Notes: generated by a model from the letters alone, not told the origin. A DNA stretch of 64,000 nt from Streptomyces sp. CGMCC 4.7035 (GCF_031583065.1 NZ_CP134053.1:496001-560000); one strand, 5' to 3'; counted from the stretch's first letter, positions 47,804 to 57,028 are shown. Numbers and translations: made by a program.

Positions 47804-49111
47804 TTACGCGATGTGGTCCTCTTCCAGTTCCGCGGTGTGGCGGTTGGTGAAGCGGTTGACCATGCGCTTGGCCTCTTCCGCGGGAAGGCTGATGCCGAAC
47901 TCGGCCTCGATGTTGTCGATCAACTCGCGCGGGGTCGGGTAGCTGCCGTTGATCGACTGCTTGAAGACCTGGTAGTACGACTCCTCGCCCGGCTCGGGCT
48001 GCGGGGTGCCGCCGCCCTCGCCGAGTTCCCGGGTGCGGTTCGGGCCCACCGGGATGGGGAAGCTACCGGTGTCCTCCGGAGAGGGCTCCTGGACCGGGGG
48101 TTCCTGGAGCTGCTCCTCGTACCACTGTTCGTACTCGGTCTCGGGGTCGTACGACGGGTCGTAGCCGCCGTCGTAAGGCATCTCCTGGGGGGAGGGGCCG
48201 GCGAACCACGGGCTCTGGTCGAGGTCGGGGGCGTAGGCCTGCTGCCCGGGGATCTGGTTGCCGTTGGGGTAGGGGAGCTGCTCGCTGGGAGGTGCCGTTC
48301 TCTGCGGGACGGGCGCCGCCCCCGCGGCGCGACTGCCCGCAGCGATGGCGGCCGGGTTGCCCGCGACTGCTCCGGGTGCGGCCTCCAGTTCCGGCTGAGG
48401 TGCCGGTGGGAGCAGGGCCGGTTCTATGCCCGCTGCCGCCAGTCCCGCCGGGGCCGTGTCCGAGAGGGGGACGCCGTAGCGTGCCAGGCGCAGTGGCATC
48501 AGGGACTCCACGGGAGCCTTGCGGCGCCAGGCGCGGCCGAAGCGCGAGTGCAGGCGGGCCCGGTAGACGAGACGTTCCTGCTCCAGCTTGATGACCTGGT
48601 CGTAGGAGCGCAGCTCCCACAGCTTCATCCGGCGCCACAGCAGGAACGTGGGGATCGGGGAGAGCAGCCACCGGGTCAGGCGGACGCCCTCCATGTGCTT
48701 GTCCGCCGTGATGTCCGCGATGCGGCCGATCGCGTGCCGGGCCGCCTCGACCGCGACCACGAACAGGACCGGGATCACCGCGTGCATGCCCACGCCCAGC
48801 GGGTCCGGCCAGGCCGCCGCGCCGTTGAACGCGATCGTCGCCGCCGTCAGCAGCCACGCCGTCTGGCGCAGCAGCGGGAAGGGGATGCGGATCCAGGTCA
48901 GGAGCAGGTCCAGGGCCAGCAGGACGCAGATGCCCGCGTCGATGCCGATCGGGAAGACATAACTGAAGTTCCCGAAGCCCTTCTTGATGGCCAGCTCACG
49001 GACGGCGGCGTACGAACCCGCGAAGCCGATCCCGGCGATGATGAGGGCACCGGTGACGACCACGCCGATGAGAATCCGGTGCATCCGTGTCAGCTGCAGT
49101 GGCGCGGCCAC
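47804..49111 (-). CDS. DUF2637/SpdB-like membrane protein
   Basis: 435 residues. Four hydrophobic helices occupy residues ~12-130 (LIGVVVTGALIIAGIGFAGS, FSYVFPIGIDAGICVLLAL and two more), the DUF2637 region related to plasmid-spread proteins SpdB. A basic cytosolic part and a long Pro/Ala/Glu-rich region follow, then a small conserved C-terminal module (YPTPRELIDNIEAEFGISLPAEEAKRMVNRF) that looks like a DNA-binding helix pair. Chromosomal copies are widespread in Streptomyces; their role is unknown. It starts at GTG 49111. Confidence 0.82.
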   Translation of the reverse strand: MAAPLQLTRMHRILIGVVVTGALIIAGIGFAGSYAAVRELAIKKGFGNFSYVFPIGIDAGICVLLALDLLLTWIRIPFPLLRQTAWLLTAATIAFNGAAAWPDPLGVGMHAVIPVLFVVAVEAARHAIGRIADITADKHMEGVRLTRWLLSPIPTFLLWRRMKLWELRSYDQVIKLEQERLVYRARLHSRFGRAWRRKAPVESLMPLRLARYGVPLSDTAPAGLAAAGIEPALLPPAPQPELEAAPGAVAGNPAAIAAGSRAAGAAPVPQRTAPPSEQLPYPNGNQIPGQQAYAPDLDQSPWFAGPSPQEMPYDGGYDPSYDPETEYEQWYEEQLQEPPVQEPSPEDTGSFPIPVGPNRTRELGEGGGTPQPEPGEESYYQVFKQSINGSYPTPRELIDNIEAEFGISLPAEEAKRMVNRFTNRHTAELEEDHIA

Positions 49112-49261
49112 CTGTATTCCCTTCCCCTTGCTTGTGGTTGCGCGGAACAGGGTGGCACACCCGTGTCACGAACAGGTCGCCGGTGTGCGGGATCCCGGTC
49201 CGCGCGGGGACCAGGATCCGGCAACTTCCCTGGTGACGCCACGAGTCGAGCGGCGGCCGGG

Positions 49262-50242
49262 TCAGCTCTTCTTCGACGCCGACGCGGATGCCGAAGCGGT
49301 CGGAGACGCGCTCTTCGAGGCGCTCTTCGACGGGCTCGCGGACGCGGACTTCGACGGCGAGGCGCTCTTCGAGGCCCCCTGCGACGGGGCCGTGCCCGCC
49401 TTGCCGCCGCCCTTGTTCGCCGTCGTCACCGCGGACACCACCTCCTTGACGGCCTTCTCGGCCGCCTTCGTGAGGTCGTCGGCGTCAGGCGTCTTGCCGC
49501 CGGCCAGACCCGCGCCGTTGTAGTCGAAGGTGATGACGACGTTCTCCACGCGCGCCACGACCGTCTGCTGCTTGAAGGACCCTTCCTTCTTCTTCAGGTC
49601 GTAGCGCACCGCCGTGGCCTCGTCGCCCGCCCCGGCGACCGGCTCCGACCTGGTGTTCTTCGCGCCCACGACGGACCGCGCGTCCTGCACCTGCTTGGTG
49701 TAGTACTCCTGCGCGAGCTTGTCGCCCTCGCCGCGCGTGGCGTCGGACTTGAAGCGCAGCAGGGAGACGTTGAGCCAGCGGAACTGGGAGCCCTTGACGC
49801 CGTTGCTCTCCAGGCTGCTCCACGAGCAGCTCGAACGCGACGCCGTGTCGTCCGACGCGCCCTCCTTGGCGGACTTCAGCCCCTTCGGGACCAGGTCGCC
49901 GAGGGTCTTCTCGGACAGCACGGCGCAGGGCTCGGGCAGCGTCGAGTACGCGGCCGGCTGCACGGCGTTTGCCGAGGCGCTCTGCGAGGGCTGGGCGCCG
50001 GCGGTCTGCTCCTGCTTGGCGTCGCCGCTGCTCGACGAGCCGGAACCGGAACCGGAACCGGAGTCGGAGGAGCACCCGGTGGCGACGAGTACCGCGGGGA
50101 CGGCGGCCGCGCAGACGAGGAGGCGGCCCAGACGCGAGCCCCGCCGGCCCGGCTGCCGCCCGCCCTGCTCGCCCTGATCGCCCTGAAGGTGCTGATCTCG
50201 GTGGTCTCGCTGTGCAGGTCGGTGCATGGTTCCTTCACTCAT
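49262..50242 (-). CDS. DUF3558-like lipoprotein A
   Basis: 326 residues. After a polar start comes a hydrophobic signal with lipobox VATGCSS, then a Ser/Gly linker. The globular part has LPEPCAVLSEKTLGDLVPKG, CSWSS and MLRF-like stretches of DUF3558 proteins. The tail is a low-complexity Lys/Ser/Ala repeat (KSASPSKSASASPSKSASKS). A second Met codon at 50227 is possible. It is followed on the same strand by the SpdB-like gene and preceded by a paralogue. Confidence 0.85.
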   Translation of the reverse strand: MSEGTMHRPAQRDHRDQHLQGDQGEQGGRQPGRRGSRLGRLLVCAAAVPAVLVATGCSSDSGSGSGSGSSSSGDAKQEQTAGAQPSQSASANAVQPAAYSTLPEPCAVLSEKTLGDLVPKGLKSAKEGASDDTASRSSCSWSSLESNGVKGSQFRWLNVSLLRFKSDATRGEGDKLAQEYYTKQVQDARSVVGAKNTRSEPVAGAGDEATAVRYDLKKKEGSFKQQTVVARVENVVITFDYNGAGLAGGKTPDADDLTKAAEKAVKEVVSAVTTANKGGGKAGTAPSQGASKSASPSKSASASPSKSASKSASPTASASASASKKS

Positions 50243-50352
50243 GACGCTCGTGTGTCGTGCGGTCGGATCGGGTCCGAGGGGCCACGGTACGCGGTGGGGA
50301 CGGATGCGGCGTGAGGTTCGGTTCCCTTCGGGGAGCGGTCCGGCGGGGTGCG

Positions 50353-51207
50353 TCAGCCGAGCGAACCGGCCAGCCGCTGGGCCAGTTTCCGGGCCTTGTC
50401 CTGCATGTCCTCGCTGCTCGGGGCGGTTTGGGTGGTGGTCGGCTGCTCGTCGTACTGGATGGTCACGATCACGTTGGACGTGCGGAACACCACAGTCACG
50501 GTGCGCTGCTGGGCGGTGCTCAGCTGGTCGTTCAGGAACGCCTCGTCGCCGAGGTCGTCGAGCGTGCGGGGCTGGAGATCGGCCGGGGTCCCGGTGGCGG
50601 ACGGGCTTCCCGAGGCGGAGTCGGAGGCAGAGTCCGAGGCGGAGGCGGAGGCAGAAGAGGAGGCGGTGGCGGTGGCGGGGGGCGTGGCGCTCGCGCTCGC
50701 GGTGCCGCCGGCGGCCGGGGAGGCGGCGCCGGAGCCGGAACTGGGGCCGACAACGGGCTCGGGGAGGTCCGCGGCCTTCTCCTTGGCGCCGTAGACCTGC
50801 TCGGCGCGGGAGTCGTCGCTGACCGCGTTGTCGTACGACACCACCCGCTCGAAGTCGACGAACAGATGGTCCGTGGCCCCGGGCACCTCGGACTTCCAAC
50901 GGCAGCCGGAGCGGCGGTCGTTGCTGTACGTGAGCGCGGCCTCGCCCTCATAGGCTCTCTCGCGCCGGCCCTGGTCCGCTATCTGCTTGATGCCGGGCAG
51001 GAGCGAGTCGAGGGTGTCGTGGCTCACCGCGCCGCAGGCGTCGGAAAGGGTGCGGTACTTGCCGGGCTGGGCGGCGGTCGCGCTCATGGTGGACGCGCCG
51101 GCCTTGGAATCGTCCGGCGCGCCGCCGCTGCCGGAGCCGCCGGTGCAGGCGGCCAGCAGGGCCGCGAGGAGCACGGCGGCGCCCGGTACGTACGCCTTCC
51201 GCTGCAC
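50353..51207 (-). CDS. DUF3558-like lipoprotein B
   Basis: 284 residues from GTG 51207 (AGGAG 8 bases upstream). Signal peptide AAVLLAALLAACTGG with lipobox. It shares DACGAVSHDTLDSLLPGIK and the CRW region with lipoprotein A, so the two are paralogues with the domain C-x-LL-P pattern; a Ser/Ala/Thr-rich stretch (SASASASDSASDSASGS) interrupts it. They are probably one operon with the SpdB-like gene downstream. The ligand is unknown. Confidence 0.85.
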   Translation of the reverse strand: MQRKAYVPGAAVLLAALLAACTGGSGSGGAPDDSKAGASTMSATAAQPGKYRTLSDACGAVSHDTLDSLLPGIKQIADQGRRERAYEGEAALTYSNDRRSGCRWKSEVPGATDHLFVDFERVVSYDNAVSDDSRAEQVYGAKEKAADLPEPVVGPSSGSGAASPAAGGTASASATPPATATASSSASASASDSASDSASGSPSATGTPADLQPRTLDDLGDEAFLNDQLSTAQQRTVTVVFRTSNVIVTIQYDEQPTTTQTAPSSEDMQDKARKLAQRLAGSLG

Positions 51208-51398
51208 GGTGAGGCTCCTCTCGACGGTTCCGTGGGCCGTGTCCGCTGGTTAATCGGTTGCCGCGTGGGGCGGGCCCCTGGAGACAATGTGTATCGCACG
51301 CACTGCCGTGGACGCCGGTCCGTTGTCCCTTACGTCGACCTTGGCGCCGGTTTTTGCGATTTAAGACTTGTATTGCTTTTCAGGGGGATGAGGACGTT

Positions 51399-52592
51399 AT
51401 GTCGTACGTAGAGGTGCCCGGAGCGAAGGTTCCGATCCGCATGTGGACGGACCCGGCCGGGGTCGAGGACGTCGCGATGCAGCAGCTGCGGAACGTGGCG
51501 ACGCTGCCCTGGATCAAGGGCCTCGCGGTCATGCCGGACGTCCACTTCGGCAAGGGCGCGACGGTCGGTTCGGTCATCGCGATGCGGGACGCGGTGTGTC
51601 CGGCGGCCGTTGGGGTGGACATCGGCTGCGGAATGTCCGCGGTGAGGACGTCGCTCACGGTGAACGACCTTCCGGGGGACCTGTCGCGACTGCGCTCGAA
51701 GATCGAGCAGGCGATTCCGGTGGGGCGCGGGATGCACGACGACCCCGTGGACCCCGGGCAGTTCCATGGGGTGTCCACTTCCGGGTGGGACGACTTCTGG
51801 GGGCGGTTCGACGGGGTCGCTGAGGCCGTGAAGTTCCGGCGGGAGCGGGCGGCTCTGCAGATGGGGTCGCTCGGCTCGGGCAACCACTTCGTGGAGGTGT
51901 GCACGGACACGACTGGTGCCGTCTGGCTGATGCTGCACTCCGGATCGCGGAACATCGGCAAGGAACTGGCCGACCACCACATCGGCGTCGCCCAGAAGCT
52001 CCCGCACAACCAGGGCCTGATCGACCGTGACCTCGCCGTCTTCGTGGCGGACACGCCGCAGATGGCGGCGTACCGCAACGACCTCTACTGGGCGCAGGAG
52101 TACGCCAAGTACAACCGCACGCTGATGATGGCGCTCCTGAAGGACGTGATCCGCAAGGAGTTCAAGAAGGCGAAGCCGACCTTCGAACCGGAGATCTCCT
52201 GCCACCACAACTACGTCGCGGAGGAGCGGTACGAGGGCATGGACCTGCTCGTGACCCGCAAGGGCGCGATCCGGGCCGGTTCCGGCGAGTACGGGATCAT
52301 CCCGGGCTCCATGGGCACGGGTTCGTACATCGTGAAGGGTCTCGGCAACGAGAAGTCGTTCAACTCCGCCTCGCACGGCGCGGGTCGGCGCATGAGCCGC
52401 AATGCCGCGAAGCGCCGCTTCTCGACGCAGGACCTGGAGGACCAGACGCGGGGCGTGGAGTGCCGCAAGGACTCCGGTGTCGTGGACGAGATCCCGGGCG
52501 CGTACAAGCCCATCGAGCAGGTGATCGAGCAGCAGCGCGACCTGGTGGAGGTCGTCGCCAAGCTGAAGCAGGTCGTCTGCGTGAAGGGCTGA
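51399..52592 (+). CDS. rtcB: RNA ligase RtcB family protein
   Basis: Joins RNA 2',3'-cyclic phosphate or 3'-phosphate to 5'-OH ends using GTP and Mn2+. 397 residues. Visible metal-binding residues lie in VGVDIGCGM, GSLGSGNHFVEV, LMLHSGSRNIG and CHHNYV; the guanylylated His is in SFNSASHGAGRRMSR. All look intact. No archease or RtcR-type activator gene is adjacent. GAGGA lies 6 bases before ATG 51399. Confidence 0.96.
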   Translation: MSYVEVPGAKVPIRMWTDPAGVEDVAMQQLRNVATLPWIKGLAVMPDVHFGKGATVGSVIAMRDAVCPAAVGVDIGCGMSAVRTSLTVNDLPGDLSRLRSKIEQAIPVGRGMHDDPVDPGQFHGVSTSGWDDFWGRFDGVAEAVKFRRERAALQMGSLGSGNHFVEVCTDTTGAVWLMLHSGSRNIGKELADHHIGVAQKLPHNQGLIDRDLAVFVADTPQMAAYRNDLYWAQEYAKYNRTLMMALLKDVIRKEFKKAKPTFEPEISCHHNYVAEERYEGMDLLVTRKGAIRAGSGEYGIIPGSMGTGSYIVKGLGNEKSFNSASHGAGRRMSRNAAKRRFSTQDLEDQTRGVECRKDSGVVDEIPGAYKPIEQVIEQQRDLVEVVAKLKQVVCVKG

Positions 52593-52611
52593 GGCGCGCG
52601 GGTTCCCAGCG

Positions 52612-52638
52612 GGGCCCGGACCGACCCGGTCCGGGCCC
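52612..52638. terminator. bidirectional terminator after rtcB
   Basis: A perfect 12-bp stem GGGCCCGGACCG / CGGTCCGGGCCC with a 3-base loop, between convergent rtcB and the fusion gene. Confidence 0.85.
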
Positions 52639-52646
52639 TGTGCACG

Positions 52647-53912
52647 TCACCGCAGCCGCTTCTCCAGCAAGGTCACCGCGTACGGGCTGCCCGAGCCGCC
52701 GTCCTTCGCCACCTGTTCGCCGACGACCGTGTAGCCCGCGGCCTCGTAATACGCGCGCAGGCGTGGGTTGGAAGTGAGGCAGTCCAGGCGGGCGTAGGTG
52801 CGGCCCGCTGCCGCGATGCGGGACTCCGCCTCCGCCAGCATCCGGCGGCCCGTGCCCGGTGGTGCCGTGTGCGGGGTCGCCATCAGACGGTGGATGTAGC
52901 CGGCCTCGGGTGGGCGGGGGCCCCAGGCCGCCGGGTCGTCCCACCAGAGCTCCCAGGCGCCGGCCAGGTGGTCGCCGGAGTGTGCCAGCCAGACCTCGCC
53001 TTCCTTCATACGGGTGATGAAGTGGGCCTCGTCCTTCTCGCCCGGCCGCCACTGGTCGATTCCCCGCGCCAGTTGCCACAGGGCCGCCGAGTCACGGAGG
53101 CGGACCAGGGCGCGGGCGTCGGCCTCGGTCGCCTTGCGGTGGGTCAGCTCCGGCCAGGTGGTGGGCGCCGGTTCCAGAAGGTTGGCCCGGAGCGTTTCCG
53201 ACACGGTCTCCGCGTTCATGCCCAGTGCCCGGTTCACGTATCCGGCGAGCGAGCCGTAGCGGGCCGTCAGGGCCGACAGGAACAGCCGCATGACCGACTC
53301 CGGGGCTCGGCCGAAGCCGGGCCAGGCCGGTTCCCGGCCGTCGTTGCGGGCCTTCCAGTCGGCGAGCAGGGCGGAGGTGGCCAGTTCCGTGAGGCTGAAG
53401 TCCTCGATGATGGTGGCTTCCGGGATTCCGACGAGACCGAGGATCAGCGCGGCGAGTTTGCCCGTGCGGTCCTTGCCGGAGGCGCAGTGGAAGACCAGCG
53501 GTTCCTTCGCTTTTGCCGCGTTCACCACCAGTTCCAGCGCCGCGCGGAGCTCCTTCGTGCCGTCCTCCGCGACCTCCATGTAGCGGGCCGCCAGGTAGGG
53601 GCCCAGCTCGATCTCGGGGCCGAGAGCCGCCTGGTCGTACGGGCGGTGTTCGATGCTCAGGTTGTGGTACGTGAACGACGGGTGCTCGGGGACGCGGCCC
53701 CGGCCCTCGATCTCCCACGGGTACCGGAGGTCCACGACGGTGCGGATGCCGAGGGACAGGAAGCGGTCCCAGTCGTCCGTGCCCTCGACCAGCTTGCCGA
53801 GCGAGTCGGCGCGGAACAGCAGGCCCGGGCGCACCCGCCGCCCGTCCGTCGTCGAATAATCGCCCAGGTCACGGAAGTTGTGCAGGTGCTCGAACGGTAT
53901 GTGTCTGCTCAC
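52647..53912 (-). CDS. fusion of protein-tyrosine phosphatase and GNAT acetyltransferase
   Basis: 421 residues. The N-terminal ~250 residues form a Y_phosphatase3-type dual phosphatase: HNFRDLGDYSTTDGR and the P-loop HCASGKDRTGK with catalytic C143. The C-terminal ~165 residues (from THRKATEADARALVRL) are a GNAT domain: MATPHTAPPGTGRRMLAEAE is the acetyl-CoA-binding segment and NPRLRAYYEAAGYTVVGE the typical end. Both active regions look intact. Substrates of either domain are unknown. Confidence 0.92.
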   Translation of the reverse strand: MSRHIPFEHLHNFRDLGDYSTTDGRRVRPGLLFRADSLGKLVEGTDDWDRFLSLGIRTVVDLRYPWEIEGRGRVPEHPSFTYHNLSIEHRPYDQAALGPEIELGPYLAARYMEVAEDGTKELRAALELVVNAAKAKEPLVFHCASGKDRTGKLAALILGLVGIPEATIIEDFSLTELATSALLADWKARNDGREPAWPGFGRAPESVMRLFLSALTARYGSLAGYVNRALGMNAETVSETLRANLLEPAPTTWPELTHRKATEADARALVRLRDSAALWQLARGIDQWRPGEKDEAHFITRMKEGEVWLAHSGDHLAGAWELWWDDPAAWGPRPPEAGYIHRLMATPHTAPPGTGRRMLAEAESRIAAAGRTYARLDCLTSNPRLRAYYEAAGYTVVGEQVAKDGGSGSPYAVTLLEKRLR

Positions 53913-53962
53913 GGGTGGTGACCCTAGGGGGCCGGTCGGCCGTCCGCCTGTGGTTTTACTCG

Positions 53963-54148
53963 CTACTTCGCGTGCTTCACCGCGTAGATCATCACGAACG
54001 CCACGATGTGGATGCCGAAGAGGAAGTACGCGAGGTAGTACCAGACGTAGCGCTCGCGTTTCTTCTCCAGGGCCAGGTGTTCCTGTTCCGTGGCGCGGTC
54101 GGGCTCGGGCGGCGTGGCCGGTTCGGGCGGCGTGGCAGGTTCGCTCAT
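53963..54148 (-). CDS. small single-pass membrane protein
   Basis: 61 residues: a repeated acidic start (SEPATPPEPATPPEPD), a short charged helix (HLALEKKRERY) and one transmembrane segment (VWYYLAYFLFGIHIVAFVMIYAV). The ATG overlaps the stop of the upstream SDR gene by one base (TGATG), so the two are co-translated. Small size and conserved helix suggest an accessory membrane protein; function is unknown. Confidence 0.75.
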   Translation of the reverse strand: MSEPATPPEPATPPEPDRATEQEHLALEKKRERYVWYYLAYFLFGIHIVAFVMIYAVKHAK

Positions 54149-54924
54149 CACAGCTCCCGGTGGACCTTCGTGTTCGATGCCTGGGCCCGCGGGCGGACTA
54201 CCAGGAGGTCGATGTTGACGTGGCTGGGCCGGGTGACCGCCCAGGTGATCGTGTCCGCCACGTCGTCCGCCGTCAGGGGCTCGGCGACGCCCGCGTACAC
54301 CTTCGCGGCCTTCTCCGCGTCGCCCCCGAAACGGGTCAGCGCGAACTCGTCCGTCTTCACCATGCCGGGCGCGACCTCGATCACGCGGACCGGAGTGCCG
54401 ACGATCTCCAGCCGGAGGGTCTCGGCGAGGACGTGCTCGGCGTGCTTGGCGGCGACATAGCCCGCGCCGCCCTCGTACGTGCCGTGACCGGCGGTGGAGG
54501 AGACGACCACCACCGTGCCGTCGCCGCTCGCCGTCAGCGCGGGGAGCAGGGCCTGGGTGACGTTCAGGGTGCCGAGGACGTTCGTCTCGTACATCCGGCG
54601 CCACTCCTCGGGGTCCCCGGTCGCGACGGGGTCGGCGCCGAGCGCGCCGCCCGCGTTGTTCACCAGCACACCGATCGTCTTGAAGGCGGTGGCGAACTCG
54701 TCGACGGCCGCGCGGTCGGTGACGTCCAGCGCGTACGCCACCGCCGAGTGGCCGGCGGCGGTGAGCTCCTCCGCGAGCGCCTCGATGCGGTCCTTGCGGC
54801 GGGCGGTGAGGACGACGCGGTAGCCCGCGGCGGCGAGCTGCCGGGCCGTCGCGGCGCCGATTCCGCTGCTCGCGCCCGTGACGACGGCGATGCGGGAGGC
54901 GGCGGAGGGTGCGACGGCGGTCAT
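54148..54924 (-). CDS. short-chain dehydrogenase/reductase
   Basis: 258 residues, classical SDR. Cofactor motif VTGASSGIGAA (T-G-x3-G-x-G), NNAG, catalytic Ser in VVSSTAG, Y-x3-K as GYVAAKH. YdfG/3-hydroxy acid dehydrogenase-like. It is followed immediately by the small membrane protein. NADP(H) preference is suggested by TARRKDR after strand 2. The substrate is unknown. Confidence 0.92.
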   Translation of the reverse strand: MTAVAPSAASRIAVVTGASSGIGAATARQLAAAGYRVVLTARRKDRIEALAEELTAAGHSAVAYALDVTDRAAVDEFATAFKTIGVLVNNAGGALGADPVATGDPEEWRRMYETNVLGTLNVTQALLPALTASGDGTVVVVSSTAGHGTYEGGAGYVAAKHAEHVLAETLRLEIVGTPVRVIEVAPGMVKTDEFALTRFGGDAEKAAKVYAGVAEPLTADDVADTITWAVTRPSHVNIDLLVVRPRAQASNTKVHREL

Positions 54925-55046
54925 GGGGCTGCTCCTCGGGCGGCGGGCTCGTTCATGCGGGTGGTGACTTCCGCCCAGGATAGGTGGCCGGGACAGGGGG
55001 CCGGCCAAATGCCCGAGGGCTGGTCGGCCCGGTGCCCGAAAGGTGG

Positions 55047-55382
55047 TCAGCGGCCCCGGGGCGCCCACATGATCACGGCCATTCCGGCGAGGCAGATCAG
55101 CGCGCCGGTCACGTCCCAGCGGTCGGGGCGGTAGCCGTCCGCCACCATGCCCCAGACCAGGGAACCGGCCACGAAGACACCGCCGTACGCGGCGAGGATG
55201 CGGCCGAAGTGGGCGTCCGGCTGGAGGGTGGCGACGAAACCGTAGACGCCGAGGGCCATCACGCCCGCGCCGATCCACCCCCAGCCGCGGTGCTCGCGCA
55301 CGCCCTGCCACACGAGCCAGGCGCCGCCGATCTCGAACAGCGCGGCGACGACGAAGAGGGCGGCGGAGCGGAGGATCAGCAT
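55047..55382 (-). CDS. YnfA/UPF0060 membrane protein
   Basis: 111 residues and four hydrophobic helices: [21 protein letters not shown] starts the UPF0060/YnfA pattern, and [21 protein letters not shown] with [20 protein letters not shown] closes it. SMR-like fold; proposed as small multidrug efflux proteins in some bacteria. It lies upstream of the SDR gene on the same strand but separated by about 120 bases. Confidence 0.9.
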   Translation of the reverse strand: MLILRSAALFVVAALFEIGGAWLVWQGVREHRGWGWIGAGVMALGVYGFVATLQPDAHFGRILAAYGGVFVAGSLVWGMVADGYRPDRWDVTGALICLAGMAVIMWAPRGR

Positions 55383-55540
55383 GCGGTCACCCTCGCACGC
55401 CGTTCCGGTGCGGCGGACGGGGTCCCGCCTCGCCTTCGTCCTGCCGGAGTGCCGGAGTGGCTCACCTGCCCGGCGGCGCCTGCCGTGCCGTGGACGTGGC
55501 ATACATGCGGTGATGTCCGGGCCTAGGCGGAGGAAGTGAC

Positions 55541-56008
55541 GTGATGCGGAAACGGATGCGTATGGCCGTCGTGCTGGGCGCGGCCGCGGTGGTGGGGGTG
55601 GCGGTGCCCGCCGTGGCCGCGAGCCCCGAGGCCGACCTCTCGTATCACGGGTATGTGGCCATGGCCGCCGACGAGGTCGGTGTGTGGCTCACCCCGCGCA
55701 ACCATGGGCCGGCCGACGTCGCCGGCGCCACCGTGCAGGTGCGCTGGTCGTTGCCGCTGGCGGACCAGCAGGTGCTGCCGGCGGGGTGCGTGCGCTCCGA
55801 CGCGCGGACCGTGCTGTGCGGGACGGGGCCGATCGGCGTGGGCAGGATGGGCAAGGAGATCGACCTGCGGGTCCGGCTGGGGGTGCCTTCGACCGAGGTG
55901 ACGATGACGATCGACACGCTGTGGGTCGGCGGCACGGTGGATCCGAACCATGGCAACGATCAGCGGCAGGTGCTGGTCCTTGACACGGGGGATGTGTACG
56001 CCTTTTGA
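55541..56008 (+). CDS. secreted protein of unknown function
   Basis: 155 residues from GTG 55541 (ATG 55544 is equally possible). The signal peptide is basic MRKRMRM then [19 protein letters not shown]. The mature part resembles an extracellular beta-sandwich ([24 protein letters not shown], a pattern of DUF11/CARDB-like domains) with a CV...LCG cysteine pair. GGAGGA precedes the start. The function is unknown. Confidence 0.75.
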   Translation: MMRKRMRMAVVLGAAAVVGVAVPAVAASPEADLSYHGYVAMAADEVGVWLTPRNHGPADVAGATVQVRWSLPLADQQVLPAGCVRSDARTVLCGTGPIGVGRMGKEIDLRVRLGVPSTEVTMTIDTLWVGGTVDPNHGNDQRQVLVLDTGDVYAF

Positions 56009-56074
56009 GCGAGCCCGGCTTGTGAGGGGATGAGGCAGGGTCCGGGGCGGTTGCCGCTTGATCCTCAGTGGCGG

Positions 56075-56146
56075 GTGTGTCGTGGCTTGTCGCGCCCGCG
56101 CGGCGGAGCCGCACTATGTCTCAGCCCCCCGCCCCTATGGGGCGCG
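56075..56146. repeat. dispersed repeat C, copy 1
   Basis: Contains GTCGTGGCTTGTCGCGCC, CGCGGCGGAGCCGCA and GCCCCTATGGGGCGCG. It is about 80% identical to 58955-59026. Its right end overlaps the stop and last codons of the AraC-type gene. Confidence 0.8.
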
Positions 56147-56941
56147 ATGGCGAACGTAGGCCGTGGGAGGAACCCCGACCGTCGCCGTGAAGTCCCGGAC
56201 CAGGTGGGCCTGGTCCGCGTAGCCCAGGTCCGCTGCCAGGCCCGCCCAGTCCACCTGCCGTTCCGTCTCCGCGCGCTCCAGGGCCTCGTGGATGCGGTAG
56301 CGGAGGATGACCCACTTCGGGCCGATGCCCACGTACGCGGCGAAGAGGCGCTGCATGACCCGTACGGTCATGCCCTCCGCCCGCGCGAAGTCGGCGACGC
56401 GGCGGATCGTACGGTCCGTGCGGATGCGGTCGACGAGGGCGACCGCAAGGTCGGCCTGGGGGTCCGGACGGGGGTCGAGGTTCAGCAGGAAGGCGTCCAG
56501 GGCGGCCACGCGGTCGCGCTCGGCGTCGGGGGCGAGGGGTGCCGCGGGGTCCGTGTCCGGGAACACCTCGGGCAGCAGGACGCGGCGGCCCGTCCAGTCC
56601 GTCACCGGGCGGCCGGGCGCGAAGGGGCGGAAGCCGCCCGGGCGGAACTTGATCCCGCAGACCCGGCCCCTGCCCTCCAGCTTCTGTGTGAACAGCTCCA
56701 GGCAGATGCCCGCGACCTCGCCCCAGGGCGCCTGGTCGCCGTGCTGCTGGAAGACGACGTTCACCGCCGGGTGGGGGACGACATGGGACGCGTACGGCTC
56801 CGGGAGGTCCCAGTCGATCAGCCAGTAGTGCTCCAGGTACCGGCGCAGGGGCTCGGCCGGTTCGAGACGCCGGAAGGTGACGCGGGAGAAGAGCTCCGCG
56901 GCGTCGACGATGCCTCGTGTGTCACGGCGTGGGGCGGCCAT
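56135..56941 (-). CDS. AraC-family transcriptional regulator
   Basis: 268 residues. The N-terminal sensory part contains LRRYLEHYWLIDWDLPEPYASHVVPHPAVNVVF, a DUF6597-like domain; the C-terminal DNA-binding part has two helix-turn-helices (TIRRVADFARAEGMTVRVMQRLFAAYVGIGPKWV and DWAGLAADLGYADQAHLVRDF). The stop codon and final RAP come from dispersed repeat C. It is divergent from the monooxygenase operon across about 130 bases and may control it. Confidence 0.9.
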   Translation of the reverse strand: MAAPRRDTRGIVDAAELFSRVTFRRLEPAEPLRRYLEHYWLIDWDLPEPYASHVVPHPAVNVVFQQHGDQAPWGEVAGICLELFTQKLEGRGRVCGIKFRPGGFRPFAPGRPVTDWTGRRVLLPEVFPDTDPAAPLAPDAERDRVAALDAFLLNLDPRPDPQADLAVALVDRIRTDRTIRRVADFARAEGMTVRVMQRLFAAYVGIGPKWVILRYRIHEALERAETERQVDWAGLAADLGYADQAHLVRDFTATVGVPPTAYVRHRAP

Positions 56942-57028
56942 GTCGGGATCGTACGAGCGGGCACTGACAGTGGCCGGACACCGGGCAAGGGCGGAGGGAA
57001 TAGCGGAGGAGGGGGCGCCGTTTGGGGG

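Noticed and set aside
47804..49111. Integrated conjugative plasmid implied by the SpdB-like protein
   Set aside because: No integrase, tra, rep or att site nearby; chromosomal DUF2637 proteins are common.
51399..52592. RNA-repair operon of rtcB with archease or RtcR
   Set aside because: No adjacent gene resembles archease, RtcA or RtcR.
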